From JBBRHF01 sp038223055 (GTDB lineage Bacteria; Actinomycetota; Actinomycetes; JACCUZ01), in contig JBBRHF010000029.1 of assembly GCA_038223055.1 (NCBI GenBank), forward strand, positions 1 through 29,511: a stretch of DNA of 29,511 bases, given 5' to 3'. The translations under genes and the position numbers were made by a program. The stretch's first letter is position 1. The number at the start of each line of letters is the position of its first letter. The notes below the pieces were generated by a model. The model saw nothing but the letters and a program-made list of their open reading frames with translations, did no database searches and had not been told where the DNA came from. Below are positions 1 through 8,912 of the stretch, piece after piece.

Positions 1-1
1 G

Positions 2-439
2 GTGGCTTGCCTGCTCGGTGCCGCGCTGGTCGCCGTCCCGGGGTGCGCCGCGGGCGAGGACGTGGTAACCGGGACGGCCGCCAGCCAGACGGCCAGCCCA
101 TCCCCATCCCCGCCAGGCACCCGACTGACGATCGCGGTGACGGCGCCCGGGCAGGCGACCCAGCGCTACACGCTCACCTGCGACCCGCCCGGCGGCCACC
201 ATCCGCACCCCGCCGCTGCCTGCGCAGCACTCGGCCGGCTCGGGGCTCCCTTCGCCGAGTCGCGTCCCGACCTCGCCTGCACGCAGGTCTACGGCGGGCC
301 CCAAGTGGCGACGGTCACGGGCAGCTATGACGGCCACCCGGTCACGACACGATTCGCCCGGTCCGACGGCTGCGCGATCGCCCGCTGGGACCAGCACGTC
401 GCAGTCCTCGTGGAGCGCGGGGGGGCAGATGGTAGCTAG
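2..439 (+). CDS. SSI-family (subtilisin inhibitor-like) lipoprotein, possibly cut at the window edge
   Basis: This is probably a secreted, lipid-anchored inhibitor of subtilisin-type serine proteases. The first residues form a short hydrophobic stretch ending in a lipobox-like VPGCA, so the Cys near residue 15 is the likely lipidation site. A Thr/Ser/Pro-rich linker follows. From about residue 40 comes an SSI-like domain with the family pattern of four cysteines: TLTCDPPGG, PAAACAAL, LACTQVYGGPQ, and a final GCAIARWD. The VYGGPQ-A-V-G and F-R-S-D-G-C-x-I-x-RWD elements are typical of actinobacterial SSI-like lipoproteins. The signal peptide lacks the usual charged N-terminus and the frame opens at base 2, so the true start may lie outside the window. 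It stops 86 bp before the dctA start. Family assignment is fairly firm; the target protease is unknown. Confidence 0.72.
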   Translation: MACLLGAALVAVPGCAAGEDVVTGTAASQTASPSPSPPGTRLTIAVTAPGQATQRYTLTCDPPGGHHPHPAAACAALGRLGAPFAESRPDLACTQVYGGPQVATVTGSYDGHPVTTRFARSDGCAIARWDQHVAVLVERGGADGS

Positions 440-525
440 CTGGTAGCAGCGATCTGCGAAAGATGCGACATTTGTCCTTTATCACCGCTACCGGGCACCC
501 GGCGCGGTCGAGCGAGGAGGTCGGC

Positions 526-1932
526 ATGGTCGCCACCAATCCAGACGGCACGTCCGGACCAGCGTCGGGAACGGCGGCGCCACCTTCCCGGCGCGATCGC
601 ACCCACTGGCTCTACATCGCGGTCGTCGTCGCGGCCGCATCGGGCATCGTGCTCGGCTTGGCGGCACCAGACGTGGGGACCTCGCTCAAGCCGCTCGGCA
701 CCGCCTTCGTGGCCCTGATCAAGATGCTGATCAGTCCCATCATCTTCTGCACCATCGTGCTCGGCGTCGGTTCGGTGCGCCAGGCCGCGCAGGTCGGCAA
801 GGTCGGTGGGCTGGCCCTGGGCTACTTCCTGACCATGTCCACCGTCGCGCTGGCGATCGGGCTCGTGGTGGGCAACCTGCTGCACCCCGGGTCTGGCCTG
901 CACCTGACCGCAGAGCTGAAGGGTTCGGGCGCCAAGGCCGCCGGCGAGGCGTCCCAGACCACGGTGGAGTTCCTGCTGGGCATGATCCCGACGACGATGG
1001 TGTCGGCGTTCACCGAGGGATCGGTGTTGCAGACGCTGTTCATCGCGCTGCTGGTCGGCTTCGCCGTACAGTCCCTCGGGGGTCGGGGCGAGCCCATCCT
1101 GGTCGCGGTGGGGCACCTGCAGCGACTCGTCTTCAAGGTGCTCTCGATGATCATGTGGCTGGCCCCCATCGGCGCCTTCGGGGCGATGGCCGCCGTCGTC
1201 GGGTCCGCCGGGGTCGACGCCCTGCGCAGTCTTGCCGTCATCATGCTGGGCTTCTACACGACCTGCTTCCTGTTCGTCATCGTGGTGCTGGGCACGCTGC
1301 TCAAGGTGACGACGGGGGTCAACCTGCTGCGCCTGCTGCGCTACCTCGGCCGCGAGTTCCTGCTGATCGTGTCGACGTCGTCCTCGGAGACGGCCCTGCC
1401 CCGGCTGATCGCCAAGATGGAGCACATGGGTGTGTCCAAGGCGGTGGTAGGCATCACCGTCCCGACGGGCTACTCGTTCAACCTCGACGGGACCGCGATC
1501 TACCTGACCATGTCGTCGTTGTTCATCGCCGAGGCGTTGGACAAGCCGCTGGCGATCGGCGAGCAGATCTCCCTACTGCTGTTCATGATCGTCGCCTCCA
1601 AGGGCGCCGCCGGCGTGACCGGGGCTGGGCTCGCCGTGCTCGCCGGCGGCTTGCAGTCCCACCGCCCCGACCTCGTCGACGGCGTGGGCCTCATCGTCGG
1701 CATCGACCGGTTCATGTCCGAGGCGCGGGCGCTCACCAACTTCGCCGGCAACGCCGTCGCCACCGTGATCATCGGCCGTTGGACCCACGAGTTCGACGCG
1801 GACCGCGCGGAACGGGTGCTGTCCGGGGCCGAACCCTTCGACGAGTTCAGCATGCTCGACGACCATTCCGCTCCGGGGCACGGCGCGAAGCAGACGGTCA
1901 GCGTGCGACAGGTCGACCTGACGAAGGCCTGA
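526..1932 (+). CDS. dctA: C4-dicarboxylate:cation symporter DctA
   Basis: This membrane symporter imports succinate, fumarate and malate with protons or sodium and belongs to the dicarboxylate/amino acid:cation symporter (DAACS) family. The 468-residue product has the usual family length. It contains the DctA-type serine-rich loop SSSETALPRL, the GYSFNLDGTAIYLTM signature, SSKGAAGVTG-like KGAAGVTGAG, and GIDRFMSEARALTN, all of which resemble DctA more than the glutamate carriers. About eight hydrophobic segments and two re-entrant loops can be followed. The start at 526 is chosen because GGAGG lies five bases upstream. The frame stays open back to an ATG at 463, but that adds 21 non-conserved residues without a ribosome binding site. 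Its 3' end overlaps the convergent PAP2 gene by 35 bp. Confidence in the family is high, and DctA is the best substrate guess. Confidence 0.92.
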   Translation: MVATNPDGTSGPASGTAAPPSRRDRTHWLYIAVVVAAASGIVLGLAAPDVGTSLKPLGTAFVALIKMLISPIIFCTIVLGVGSVRQAAQVGKVGGLALGYFLTMSTVALAIGLVVGNLLHPGSGLHLTAELKGSGAKAAGEASQTTVEFLLGMIPTTMVSAFTEGSVLQTLFIALLVGFAVQSLGGRGEPILVAVGHLQRLVFKVLSMIMWLAPIGAFGAMAAVVGSAGVDALRSLAVIMLGFYTTCFLFVIVVLGTLLKVTTGVNLLRLLRYLGREFLLIVSTSSSETALPRLIAKMEHMGVSKAVVGITVPTGYSFNLDGTAIYLTMSSLFIAEALDKPLAIGEQISLLLFMIVASKGAAGVTGAGLAVLAGGLQSHRPDLVDGVGLIVGIDRFMSEARALTNFAGNAVATVIIGRWTHEFDADRAERVLSGAEPFDEFSMLDDHSAPGHGAKQTVSVRQVDLTKA

Positions 1933-2647
1933 CCCGGGCGGCGGACAGCGTCAGGGCGGAGGTGGCGAGCCCCCACCACACCACGGCGACCAGGACGGCG
2001 CCGACGACGTCGCTGGGGCGGTGCCACCCTGCCACGACCGTTGCCACAGCCGTGAGACCCACCGCCGCCACCGCCGGTAGGACGAGCAGCCCGCGCAGCC
2101 ACAGCGGGGAGACCATCAACGCCGCCACCGCCACCGACGCCACCACGGTGACGTGTCCGCTCGGGAACGAGTTGAGCGTGCCCCACCCGAGGTCGGGGCG
2201 ATCGAGACCGCGCTTGAGGGCCTGGGTAGTCATATTGGCGCCGGCCACCAGAACCAGGGCAGCCACCGCCAGGTCGACGCGCCGACGCATCGCCGCGACG
2301 GCGGTGATCGCTATGACGGCGAGGACGAGGGACGCCAGCGAGACCCGGCCCAGGGCATCGGTCAACTGGGCCGTCGCGCTCGCCGGCGTACGCGAGGCGC
2401 GGCGCAGCACCGCGTCGTCGATGTGCTGCCCGAGCGGGGTGCCCACCATGGTGCGGTAGGCAAGCCACAGCGAGATCGCGGCGACCAGCGACACGGCCGC
2501 AGCGGCCCCCGCCCGCCAAAGCGCCGATTTGCCGCCTGGCGCAGGCGATCCCCCACGCATGGCCGGGGCGCGTTGGGTCCGGTCGTGGTCCACGATCCCG
2601 TGGTCCCGGGCATCGAAGAACTGCGTCACGCGATGGATCCTCCGCAT
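1898..2647 (-). CDS. PAP2-family membrane phosphatase
   Basis: This is an integral membrane phosphatase of the PAP2/phosphatidic acid phosphatase superfamily, which hydrolyses lipid phosphates such as undecaprenyl or phosphatidylglycerol phosphates at the outer face. All three catalytic motifs are visible: K-x6-RP as KRGLDRPDLG (variant spacing), the PSGH motif in SFPSGHVTV, and the SRx5Hx3D equivalent as AGWHRPSDVVGA, which carries the catalytic His. Five or six hydrophobic segments surround them. The 249-residue length is normal. It lies 36 bp downstream of the L,D-transpeptidase gene on the same strand, so the two are probably cotranscribed and may both serve the envelope. The start at 2647 follows a GGGAG about 12 bases upstream. 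An ATG at 2560 is possible but has no clear ribosome site. The exact lipid substrate cannot be told. Confidence 0.87.
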   Translation of the reverse strand: MRRIHRVTQFFDARDHGIVDHDRTQRAPAMRGGSPAPGGKSALWRAGAAAAVSLVAAISLWLAYRTMVGTPLGQHIDDAVLRRASRTPASATAQLTDALGRVSLASLVLAVIAITAVAAMRRRVDLAVAALVLVAGANMTTQALKRGLDRPDLGWGTLNSFPSGHVTVVASVAVAALMVSPLWLRGLLVLPAVAAVGLTAVATVVAGWHRPSDVVGAVLVAVVWWGLATSALTLSAARVRPSSGRPVAR

Positions 2648-2683
2648 ACGGTCATCCCACTCCCGCCCGCCGGGTCGGGGCGC

Positions 2684-3484
2684 TCAGAGGTTCTCGACGA
2701 CCCGAGGGATGGCCTGCGGCGCCAGCCAGCCCAGGACCCATCGCATGTCCGCGACGCGGCCGATCTGGGTGCAGCCCTTGGTGGGTTTCCAGGTCCGCCC
2801 CGTCGGGGCGGTGTGCACGAAGATGCCGCTGCCCCTGCCAGGGATGGGCTTCGGCCCCACCCCCGCGACGAGCCTCGGCCGGTTGTAGGCCATCCACAAG
2901 CCGTAGCGCATGGCCGGCCGGGAGCCGTCCGTGCGACCCGGCTGCTCGATCCACGTGTTGTAGAGCCGGTTATTGAAGTTGGCGACCATCGACGTGGGCA
3001 GCCGCCGCCGCCAGGGCATGGTTCCTGGATTGGTGGGCGTCGTCGAGAAGGTCACGGTGACCGAGAAGACCCCGCTTGGCGTCGTGCCATCGCCCTCGCG
3101 GTGCCCGCGGGGGCCGGCGAAGCCGGAGGGCCCGATCGTCGAGCGGAACACCGCCGGCCGGCCGTCGGCCTGGCGCACGATGGACCACCGTCCGGCCACC
3201 TTCGTCCACGCTTCAGTTCGGGTGCACCACACTTGCGGGCACCACTGGCGGGTGCGCACCGTGCGCAGGACCTGGGCGGTAGCCGCCGGCACCCGAGCCG
3301 CGAACGCCGGTGGGGTGGAGACCGCGGAAGAGGGGGCGGAAGCGGCGGACGCGCTGGGGAGTCCGGCCCACGCCACCCCCGTCGCGGTCACAGCGGCAGC
3401 GGCGGTCAACCCCGTTAGCACAGCGGCGGTCAACGCAGTCAGCACAGCGGCGGTCCTGAGTCGGGGCGATGGGGTGTTGCGCAC
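2684..3484 (-). CDS. Secreted L,D-transpeptidase (YkuD-type) family protein
   Basis: This is probably an exported cell-wall enzyme that forms 3-3 peptidoglycan cross-links or attaches proteins to peptide stems. With the GTG start at 3484 the product has 266 residues and begins VRNTPSPRLRTAAVL, followed by a long Ala/Thr-rich hydrophobic signal segment. The C-terminal half carries the YkuD hallmark: GIFVHT, then, 14 residues after the His, TKGCTQIG, giving a His224/Cys238 pair. The Thr-Lys-Gly-Cys version replaces the commoner SHGC and is seen in divergent family members. The frame is open to an ATG at 3559, but that stretch overlaps the terminator side and has no ribosome site. AACTAT five bases before the GTG looks like a -10 box, so the message may be leaderless. 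The PAP2 gene follows 36 bp later. Family call is solid, precise reaction is inferred. Confidence 0.82.
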   Translation of the reverse strand: MRNTPSPRLRTAAVLTALTAAVLTGLTAAAAVTATGVAWAGLPSASAASAPSSAVSTPPAFAARVPAATAQVLRTVRTRQWCPQVWCTRTEAWTKVAGRWSIVRQADGRPAVFRSTIGPSGFAGPRGHREGDGTTPSGVFSVTVTFSTTPTNPGTMPWRRRLPTSMVANFNNRLYNTWIEQPGRTDGSRPAMRYGLWMAYNRPRLVAGVGPKPIPGRGSGIFVHTAPTGRTWKPTKGCTQIGRVADMRWVLGWLAPQAIPRVVENL

Positions 3485-3571
3485 GGGACATAGTTTGCCA
3501 GGTTTGTTGGCATCGCCGGGCCGAAGCGTCCGGCATGCACCGGCGCGGCTCCCGGCCACAATCTGCAGACC

Positions 3572-3641
3572 AACACACAGAAGGGCCGTTTCGAGGGCCG
3601 AAGACGCCCCGAAGGGGCCCGGAGGGGCGCTTCTGTGTGTT
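3572..3641 (-). terminator. Large branched hairpin, probable terminator of the LuxR-type gene
   Basis: AACACACAGAAG (3572-3583) and CTTCTGTGTGTT (3630-3641) form a perfect 12-bp inverted repeat. Between the arms sit two smaller stems: GGCC...GGCC in the left half and CGCCCC (3605-3610) with GGGGCG (3624-3629). The whole can fold as a three-way junction. It lies between the stop of the regulator (3683) and the start of the L,D-transpeptidase (3484), both read leftwards, so its natural role is termination of the regulator transcript. There is no T-run, as is common for actinobacterial terminators. Confidence 0.65.
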
Positions 3642-3682
3642 CGCGTGCAGATGTGAGTGCCCCCCGCCCCCCGGCGCCGCCG

Positions 3683-6558
3683 TCACGCGCTCTCGTCACG
3701 CAACAGGCCGCGGCGACGCGCCAACGCGACCGCCTCGGTGCGCCCTCCCGCTCCGAGCTTGGCCAAGATGTTGGAGACGTGCACGCTGACGGTCTTGGCG
3801 CTGATGAACAGTTGGCGCCCGATTTCACGGTTGCTGCGCCCTTGGGCGAGTAGGGCGAGGACCTCGGCCTCGCGCGCTGTCAGCGCCTCGTCGGCGCGGG
3901 GTCCACCCGAACCGCCGGGGCGGCGCCTGCCCTCGGCGGGCGCCTGCCGCGGCCCTCCCAGCGTGCGCAGGTCGGTGAGCAGTGGCCCGGCGCCCAGTCG
4001 CTCCGCGACCTCGCGAGCCAGGGCCACCTGCGCGCGCGCCTCCGCCGGGCGACCGACAGCCCGCAGCACAGCGGCCAGCCGGGCCCGAGACCGAGCCACC
4101 TCGAACACGTGGCCAAACCGTTCGAAACCGGCGACAGCTTGCTCCCAGGCCCGGACCAGATCGGCCCCGGTCGATGCCTTCCCGACTAGATCGGCCCCGG
4201 TCGACGCCTCGGCCGCTGGATCAGGCCTGGTCACGCTGCCCTCCGCAGGATCAGCGGAGCCGGTGAGCCAGCGCAGCCGAGAATGCTCGGCCCGGACCCG
4301 CGCCAGCCATGCCTCCCCCTCGGGCCCCAGCGCGTTCCGAGCGGTCCTGGCTGCGGCGCTGGCAGCCTCGGCCAGGCGGTCACCTCGCCGGGCGAGCTGC
4401 CGGCGCTGGGCCTCCCCGACGCGGGAGGTCTCGGAGCCGAGCTGGCCGAGCAGCAGGCCGCTCAGCCGGATGCGGGCGAGGAAGTCGGGCTTGTCCCAGA
4501 GTTGGCCGACCATCGCGACCACATCATCGTGAACCGCCGTCGCCGCGGCAAGGTCGCCGGCATCGCCGAGGAGGTCGATCGCGGCAGCGCCGGCCAGGAC
4601 GGCGATCAGGCCGTCCAGGTGCCAGCTCGCCTGGATCGATGGCAGCACCTCGACGGCACGCGACTCGCCCCGACCGGCCGCCACGGACAGGCCCATTGCG
4701 GCCAAGACAGCCTCGGCCAGCCTCGGCGGCGACTCACCGGAGACATCGATGATGCGCAGCACGTCGTCCCAGTCGCCCATGGCGTAGGCCGTGATGGCCG
4801 ACATCACGCGCGCGTCGAAGCCGTAGGGAGCCCACGGCCGGCCGCGCCCGCGAGACCGCAGGGCTGCATCGGTGTAGATGGTCCGGGCTTGGTCAAGACG
4901 GCCGAGCTCGTAGTGCAGGCCACCAAGGCTGAACAGGCCGCGCAGCTCGGCGGACATCTCGCCGGCCGCCCGTGCGCCGGCCACGGTGTGCTGCAGCGTG
5001 CGCAGGCTGGACTCCGGGTCGCCGGCTCGCTCATCGAGCCGAGCCAGCGTCGTCTTGGCCTCGGCCATCACGTCAGGCAGGTCCAGATCGCGCGCCATGC
5101 GCAACGCCTTGCCGGCGAAGCGGGCTGCCTCGACATCGCGACGCAGGTGCGCGTTGGCCCGCGAGTGCATGTTGAGCACCCGGGCACGGAGGGCGGTGGG
5201 CGGCTCGGCAGGCACGAGACGCATGGCCTCGCTGGTGGCCTGAAGTACGTCGATGTCGGCGTCGACGATGAGCCCGACACCGGCGACGGCCATGAGCAGC
5301 CGGGCCCGTTGGAGGGCCTCAGCTTCGGTGTTCGCGACGAGGCAGGACAGCTGCTCCTGCACCAGCGCCAGTGCTCGGTAGGCGTGACCGGCGGCCACCG
5401 CCGCGTCCGCGGCCTTCATCGTGAGCCCGACCATGTCGACACCGGCGATGCGGTCGCCCTGAGCCAGCAGCTCCAGGGCCAGCTCGAAGTGGCCCAGCGC
5501 CTCGTCCGGGCCACCCACGTCCATCGCCTCGTCACCGGCCTGAATGCTCGACCTGATCGCGGTAGGAACGTCGTGCGCCGCGCGTGCGTGGCGCGCCAGT
5601 TCGGCGGCCGTGCCATCAAATGTGCCGCCCGCGAGGGCCGCACCGTAGGCAGCGTGCAGGCGGACCCGCTCACCGGGCAGCAGGTCGTCGTAGACCGCCT
5701 CGGCGAGCAGCGCGTGACGGAACGCGTAGCCCTCGGTCCCGACGGGCACCAGGACATTGCCGTCGACCGCAGCCCGCAAAGCGAGGTCCAGCGTCGAGGG
5801 ATCGACGAGGACCACGCCGGCCAGCAGATCGTGCGAGACCCGGCGCCCGGCGACGGCCGCGGCCCGGACCACCAGGCTGGTGGCCTCGTCGAGCTGGTCC
5901 AGCCGCACGAGCAGCAGGTCGGCCAGGTCGGTCGGCAGCGCCCAGCCACCCGTGTGGGCGGCGGCGACCAGTTCCTCCGCAAAGAAGGCGTTGCCCTCGG
6001 CGCGCTCGACGACACCGCGCAACACCGCCTCGGACAGGTCTCGAGGACGCAATTCCCGAACAAGCGCGCGCACATCGGCGTCGGCCAGCGGTCCGAGGTG
6101 CACCCGTGACACGCCCGGCAACCGGGACCACTCCGCGTGGGTGGCGCGCAACGGATGGCGTCGGTGACGATCACCCGCCGCCCGACCTCGACCGCGCGAT
6201 CTCGAAGCTCCGCGAGCAGCCGTGTCTTCCCGACCCCAGCGTCACCGGAGAGCAGGACAACCGCACCACGCGACTCGGCATGTCCCAGCCCCACCGAGAC
6301 GACCAACCGGTCCAACTCCACGTCGCGACCCACGAGGGTCGGCCGGGGCGCCGACTCCGGCGCCTGCGCCAACTCCGGCGGCTGCGACGGTTGCGACGGC
6401 CGCGCCAACTCCGACGGCTGCGACGGCTGCGACGGCTGCGACGACCCGGACGAACCCGAAGAACCCGACGGTCCCGACGGACCCGACGGACCCGAGGGCC
6501 GGAACGCCGCTGACAACCCTGATGACGCGGAAGAATCGATAGCCACGCTGCCCATCAT
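3683..6558 (-). pseudogene. LuxR-family ATPase transcriptional regulator, disrupted by deletion and frameshift
   Basis: The intact family consists of large (about 900-1000 aa) regulators with an N-terminal AAA-like ATPase, a helical TPR-like middle and a C-terminal LuxR helix-turn-helix. Here the N-terminal part (6558 to about 6160) has LVGRDVELDRL and Walker A GDAGVGKTRLL. The C-terminal part is in another frame and starts with HRRHPLRATHAEWSRLPGV. It runs through helical repeats to a good LuxR HTH, LTAREAEVLALLAQGRSNRE then TVSVHVSNILAKLG. Walker A and HRRHPLR are normally separated by about 150 residues that include the Walker B motif (hhhhEDLHWAD). Here only about 25 residues lie between them and the frame changes near 6155-6165. 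Start at 6558 (ATGATG after GGTGGGAA). Read as one frame, 3683-6151 lacks the P-loop. A sequencing or assembly error could cause the frameshift, but not easily the missing 120 or so residues. Confidence 0.8.
6371..6497 (-). repeat. Low-complexity 9-bp-type tandem repeats in the regulator's N-terminus
   Basis: The strand coding for the regulator carries many copies of triplet-phased units such as CAGCCGTCG (Gln-Pro-Ser) and GGTCCGTCG (Gly-Pro-Ser). They encode a run of PSG, SSG and PSQ tripeptides before the LVGRD start of the ATPase domain. The repeats make a disordered linker and are prone to slippage. Confidence 0.75.
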
Positions 6559-6679
6559 CACGGTTCCCACCGACTTCTGGATGGACGCCCACCTGCCGCG
6601 CGGCCGAGGCCCCGGCGCCCCGAGGCTTCGGAGCACCCGGGCGCCAGCCAGGCTCACCGATGCGGCCTTTCCTCAACCG

Positions 6680-6883
6680 CTACGTGGTGCAAGGGTCATC
6701 GACGCGACCGTCAATGCCGCGCTTGCGGTAGGCGCGGATGGCGGCGCGGATCAGCCCGGGGCTGCGCCGACGCGAGCCCCATCCCCTCTGGGAGCTCCCG
6801 CCCCGTCGGGCATAGTCCTTGGCGAGACGTTCCCGACGGTAGTCGTCCTCGATGAAGGCGAACGGTCCGATCATGAGTTCCAC
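6680..6883 (-). CDS. Small hypothetical protein (67 aa)
   Basis: I do not recognise this protein. The start is supported by AGGAG seven bases before a GTG at 6883, one of the clearest ribosome sites in the window. The product begins VELMIGPFAFIEDDYRRERL and continues with a very basic middle and an Arg/Lys-rich helix-like region (LIRAAIRAYRKRG). There is no signal peptide or membrane segment. It lies 121 bp upstream of the broken LuxR-type regulator on the same strand. The strong ribosome site and the acidic-to-basic patterning favour a real gene, but length and lack of a family leave doubt. Confidence 0.55.
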   Translation of the reverse strand: MELMIGPFAFIEDDYRRERLAKDYARRGGSSQRGWGSRRRSPGLIRAAIRAYRKRGIDGRVDDPCTT

Positions 6884-7417
6884 GGCGCTTCTCCTGACGA
6901 GAGTTGCGACAAGCTGACGTCGTCGACTCTGCGCGGCTGAGGATGCCGGCCACATCCGGACGATGACCTATCTACGCCGCCGGGCCGCGGGGTGACCAGA
7001 ACCGCATTCCCTACGTCACGGGCTGGGGGACCGCTATGTCATCACTTGTTGAGAAAGTTGCCAGCCCACTTCAGACAGCCCGACGCGGGCTCTTGTGCCG
7101 GCATCGGTGTGCTCGCCGCGCACCCGACCACGTGTCGATGACACTGGTCGAGAACCTCCGCCTCGCGGGCACCCCTGGCTTCACCGTGTGGCAGCCGATC
7201 GAGTCATCCGCCTGCACCTCGACACGGGCATCAGCTGACCACCTCGGCCACCGACCCGATGTCCAGCACGAAACCAAAGGTGATCTTTCCCACAGCCCCG
7301 CTCGCCGCGAGCGCCGTAGGACGAAGGTCACATCTCGGATGCCGACAGTGCAGCCCTCCCCTGACCGAGACTTGATGTGTCGGCAAAAAGCCGACGCCCC
7401 ACAACCAAGGACTCAGC
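6884..7417 (+). other. Intergenic stretch without a supported gene
   Basis: About 530 bp separate the divergent small ORFs. An ATG at 7036 has a GGGGGA six bases upstream, but the 147-residue frame it opens is rich in Arg, Pro, His and Cys and looks non-coding after about 55 residues. I see no RNA gene or mobile element here. Confidence 0.4.
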
Positions 7418-7588
7418 ATGCGTGCCCACAGCAAGACCGTCATCGCCGCGCTCGTCGAGCGCCGGTCTGCCCGCCATGAGCGACTCGTCCGCGGCCGGGA
7501 CACGGCCGGCCAGAACGTGCAGACCAGCAGCGTCGACGGACTGTACAACTCCGGAGCCGCGCACTTGCTGGTGCACAGCCGGTTCTGA
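7418..7588 (+). CDS. Small hypothetical protein (56 aa)
   Basis: An ATG at 7418 follows AAGGA with a six-base spacer and opens a 56-codon frame that ends with TGA at 7586-7588. The product starts MRAHSKTVIAALVERRSARH and ends SSVDGLYNSGAAHLLVHSRF. The first half is basic and probably helical, and the second is neutral with no cysteines. No family comes to mind. It ends 109 bp before serA on the same strand and could share its promoter region. The ribosome site and codon bias are the only support, so this stays a moderate-confidence call. Confidence 0.5.
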   Translation: MRAHSKTVIAALVERRSARHERLVRGRDTAGQNVQTSSVDGLYNSGAAHLLVHSRF

Positions 7589-7697
7589 CCGACCCGCTGC
7601 CGATCGACCGCTGCTGACCGACCCCCTGCGACCGCCGGGGGCGGGCGCCGTACGCGGCTGGTGCAATGGTCCTTCGATCCATCGGGAGGACGGCACC

Positions 7698-8894
7698 GTG
7701 AAGGCACTGCTGCTGGAGAACGTGCACGCGGACGCCGCGACGGCGCTCACCGCGGCAGGCTTGGAGGTCACCGCTGCCCAGGGCGCCCTCGATGACCCGG
7801 ACCTGGCCGCGGCGATGCGGGGCGTGCACGTGCTCGGCATCCGGTCCAAGACTCAGGTGACGGCGTCACTGGTGGCCGCTGCGCCCGACCTGCTCGCCGT
7901 CGGGGCCTTCTGCATCGGCACCAACCAGATCGACCTCCCTGCGGCGTCCGCGTCGGGGGTCGGGGTGTTCAACGCGCCGTTCTCGAACACCCGCAGCGTC
8001 GTCGAGCTCGCGCTTGCCGAGATGATCGCCCTGACCCGGCGGCTCACCGAGAAGAACGACGCGCTGCACGCGGGCAGTTGGGACAAGTCCGCGAACGGCG
8101 CGCACGAGATGCGCGGCCGGCGTCTCGGCATTGTCGGCTACGGCAACATCGGCAGCCAGCTGTCCGTGCTCGCCGAGGCCCTCGGCATGACGGTGCTCTT
8201 CTACGACACGGCGGACAAGCTGGCCCTGGGAAACGCACGCCGGTGCGAGTCACTCGAGGAGCTCCTCGAGACGACCGACATCGTGACCCTGCACGTCGAC
8301 GGCCGGGACGGCAACGCGGGCCTGTTCGAGGATGCTCAGTTAGCCGCGATGCGCGCCGGTGCCGTCTTCCTCAACCTCTCCCGCGGCTTCGTCGTGGACC
8401 ACGTCGCGCTCGCGGCGCGGATCAAGAGCGGCCACCTGTCCGGTGCCGCGATCGACGTGTTCCCGCACGAACCGAGCAGGCAGGGCGACCCGTTCAAGTC
8501 CGACCTGCGGGGCCTGCCCAACGTCATCCTGACCCCGCACATCGGCGGGTCGACCGAGGAGGCCCAGCAGGACATCGGCCGGTTCGTCGCCGGCAAGCTG
8601 CGTGAGTTCCTCAACTCCGGAGCCACTTCCTTGAGTGTCAACCTGCCGACCGTGGCACTCGACCAACCGCCGGGCACCCACCGGTTGGCCCACCTGCACG
8701 TCAACGTCCCCGGCGTCCTCGCGGCGGTCAACCGCACCCTCGCCGACCATGCCGTCAACGTCGAGGGCCAGGTCCTGGCCACCCGCGGTCAGCTCGGCTA
8801 CCTGCTCACCGACGTCGCCGTCGACTACGAGCCCCAGATGGTGGCGTCGCTGGAAGCCATGCCCGAAACGGTGCGCCTGCGCGTCCTGTCGTAG
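7698..8894 (+). CDS. serA: D-3-phosphoglycerate dehydrogenase (SerA, ACT-domain type)
   Basis: The enzyme oxidises 3-phosphoglycerate to 3-phosphohydroxypyruvate with NAD, the first step of serine synthesis in the cytoplasm. The 398-residue product matches the shorter SerA class (about 410 aa, as in E. coli) rather than the 530-residue mycobacterial class. The catalytic domain has the Rossmann motif GIVGYGNIG (Gly147-x-Gly149-x2-Gly152). The catalytic triad is Arg229 in LNLSRG, Glu258 in FPHEPSR, and His281 in TPHIGGSTEEAQ. Residues 325-398 form a C-terminal ACT domain (HLHVNVPGVLAAVN), the likely serine-feedback site. GTG at 7698 is chosen because GGGAGGA lies eight bases upstream and the N-terminus then aligns with the family. 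The frame is open further up, but that part is not conserved. It converges on the amylosucrase gene with 18 bp between stops. Confidence 0.93.
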   Translation: MKALLLENVHADAATALTAAGLEVTAAQGALDDPDLAAAMRGVHVLGIRSKTQVTASLVAAAPDLLAVGAFCIGTNQIDLPAASASGVGVFNAPFSNTRSVVELALAEMIALTRRLTEKNDALHAGSWDKSANGAHEMRGRRLGIVGYGNIGSQLSVLAEALGMTVLFYDTADKLALGNARRCESLEELLETTDIVTLHVDGRDGNAGLFEDAQLAAMRAGAVFLNLSRGFVVDHVALAARIKSGHLSGAAIDVFPHEPSRQGDPFKSDLRGLPNVILTPHIGGSTEEAQQDIGRFVAGKLREFLNSGATSLSVNLPTVALDQPPGTHRLAHLHVNVPGVLAAVNRTLADHAVNVEGQVLATRGQLGYLLTDVAVDYEPQMVASLEAMPETVRLRVLS

Positions 8895-8912
8895 GCCCTC
8901 CCGTCCCTGCAT

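Noticed and set aside
436..1425. A 329-codon minus-strand frame opposite dctA
   Set aside because: It is antisense to a well-supported transporter and has a His/Gln/Asp/Arg-rich non-protein composition.
4283..6109. A 608-codon plus-strand frame opposite the LuxR-type regulator
   Set aside because: It is antisense to clear helical-repeat and HTH coding, and its composition is Gly/Gln/Arg/His-rich without domains.
6371..6497. Short regular repeats considered as a CRISPR array
   Set aside because: Units are 9 bp, without spacers, and in frame with a protein linker.
7036..7479. A 147-codon plus-strand frame with GGGGGA before its ATG
   Set aside because: After about 55 residues the product is Arg/Pro/Gln/His-rich noise, and it overlaps the better-supported small ORF at 7418.
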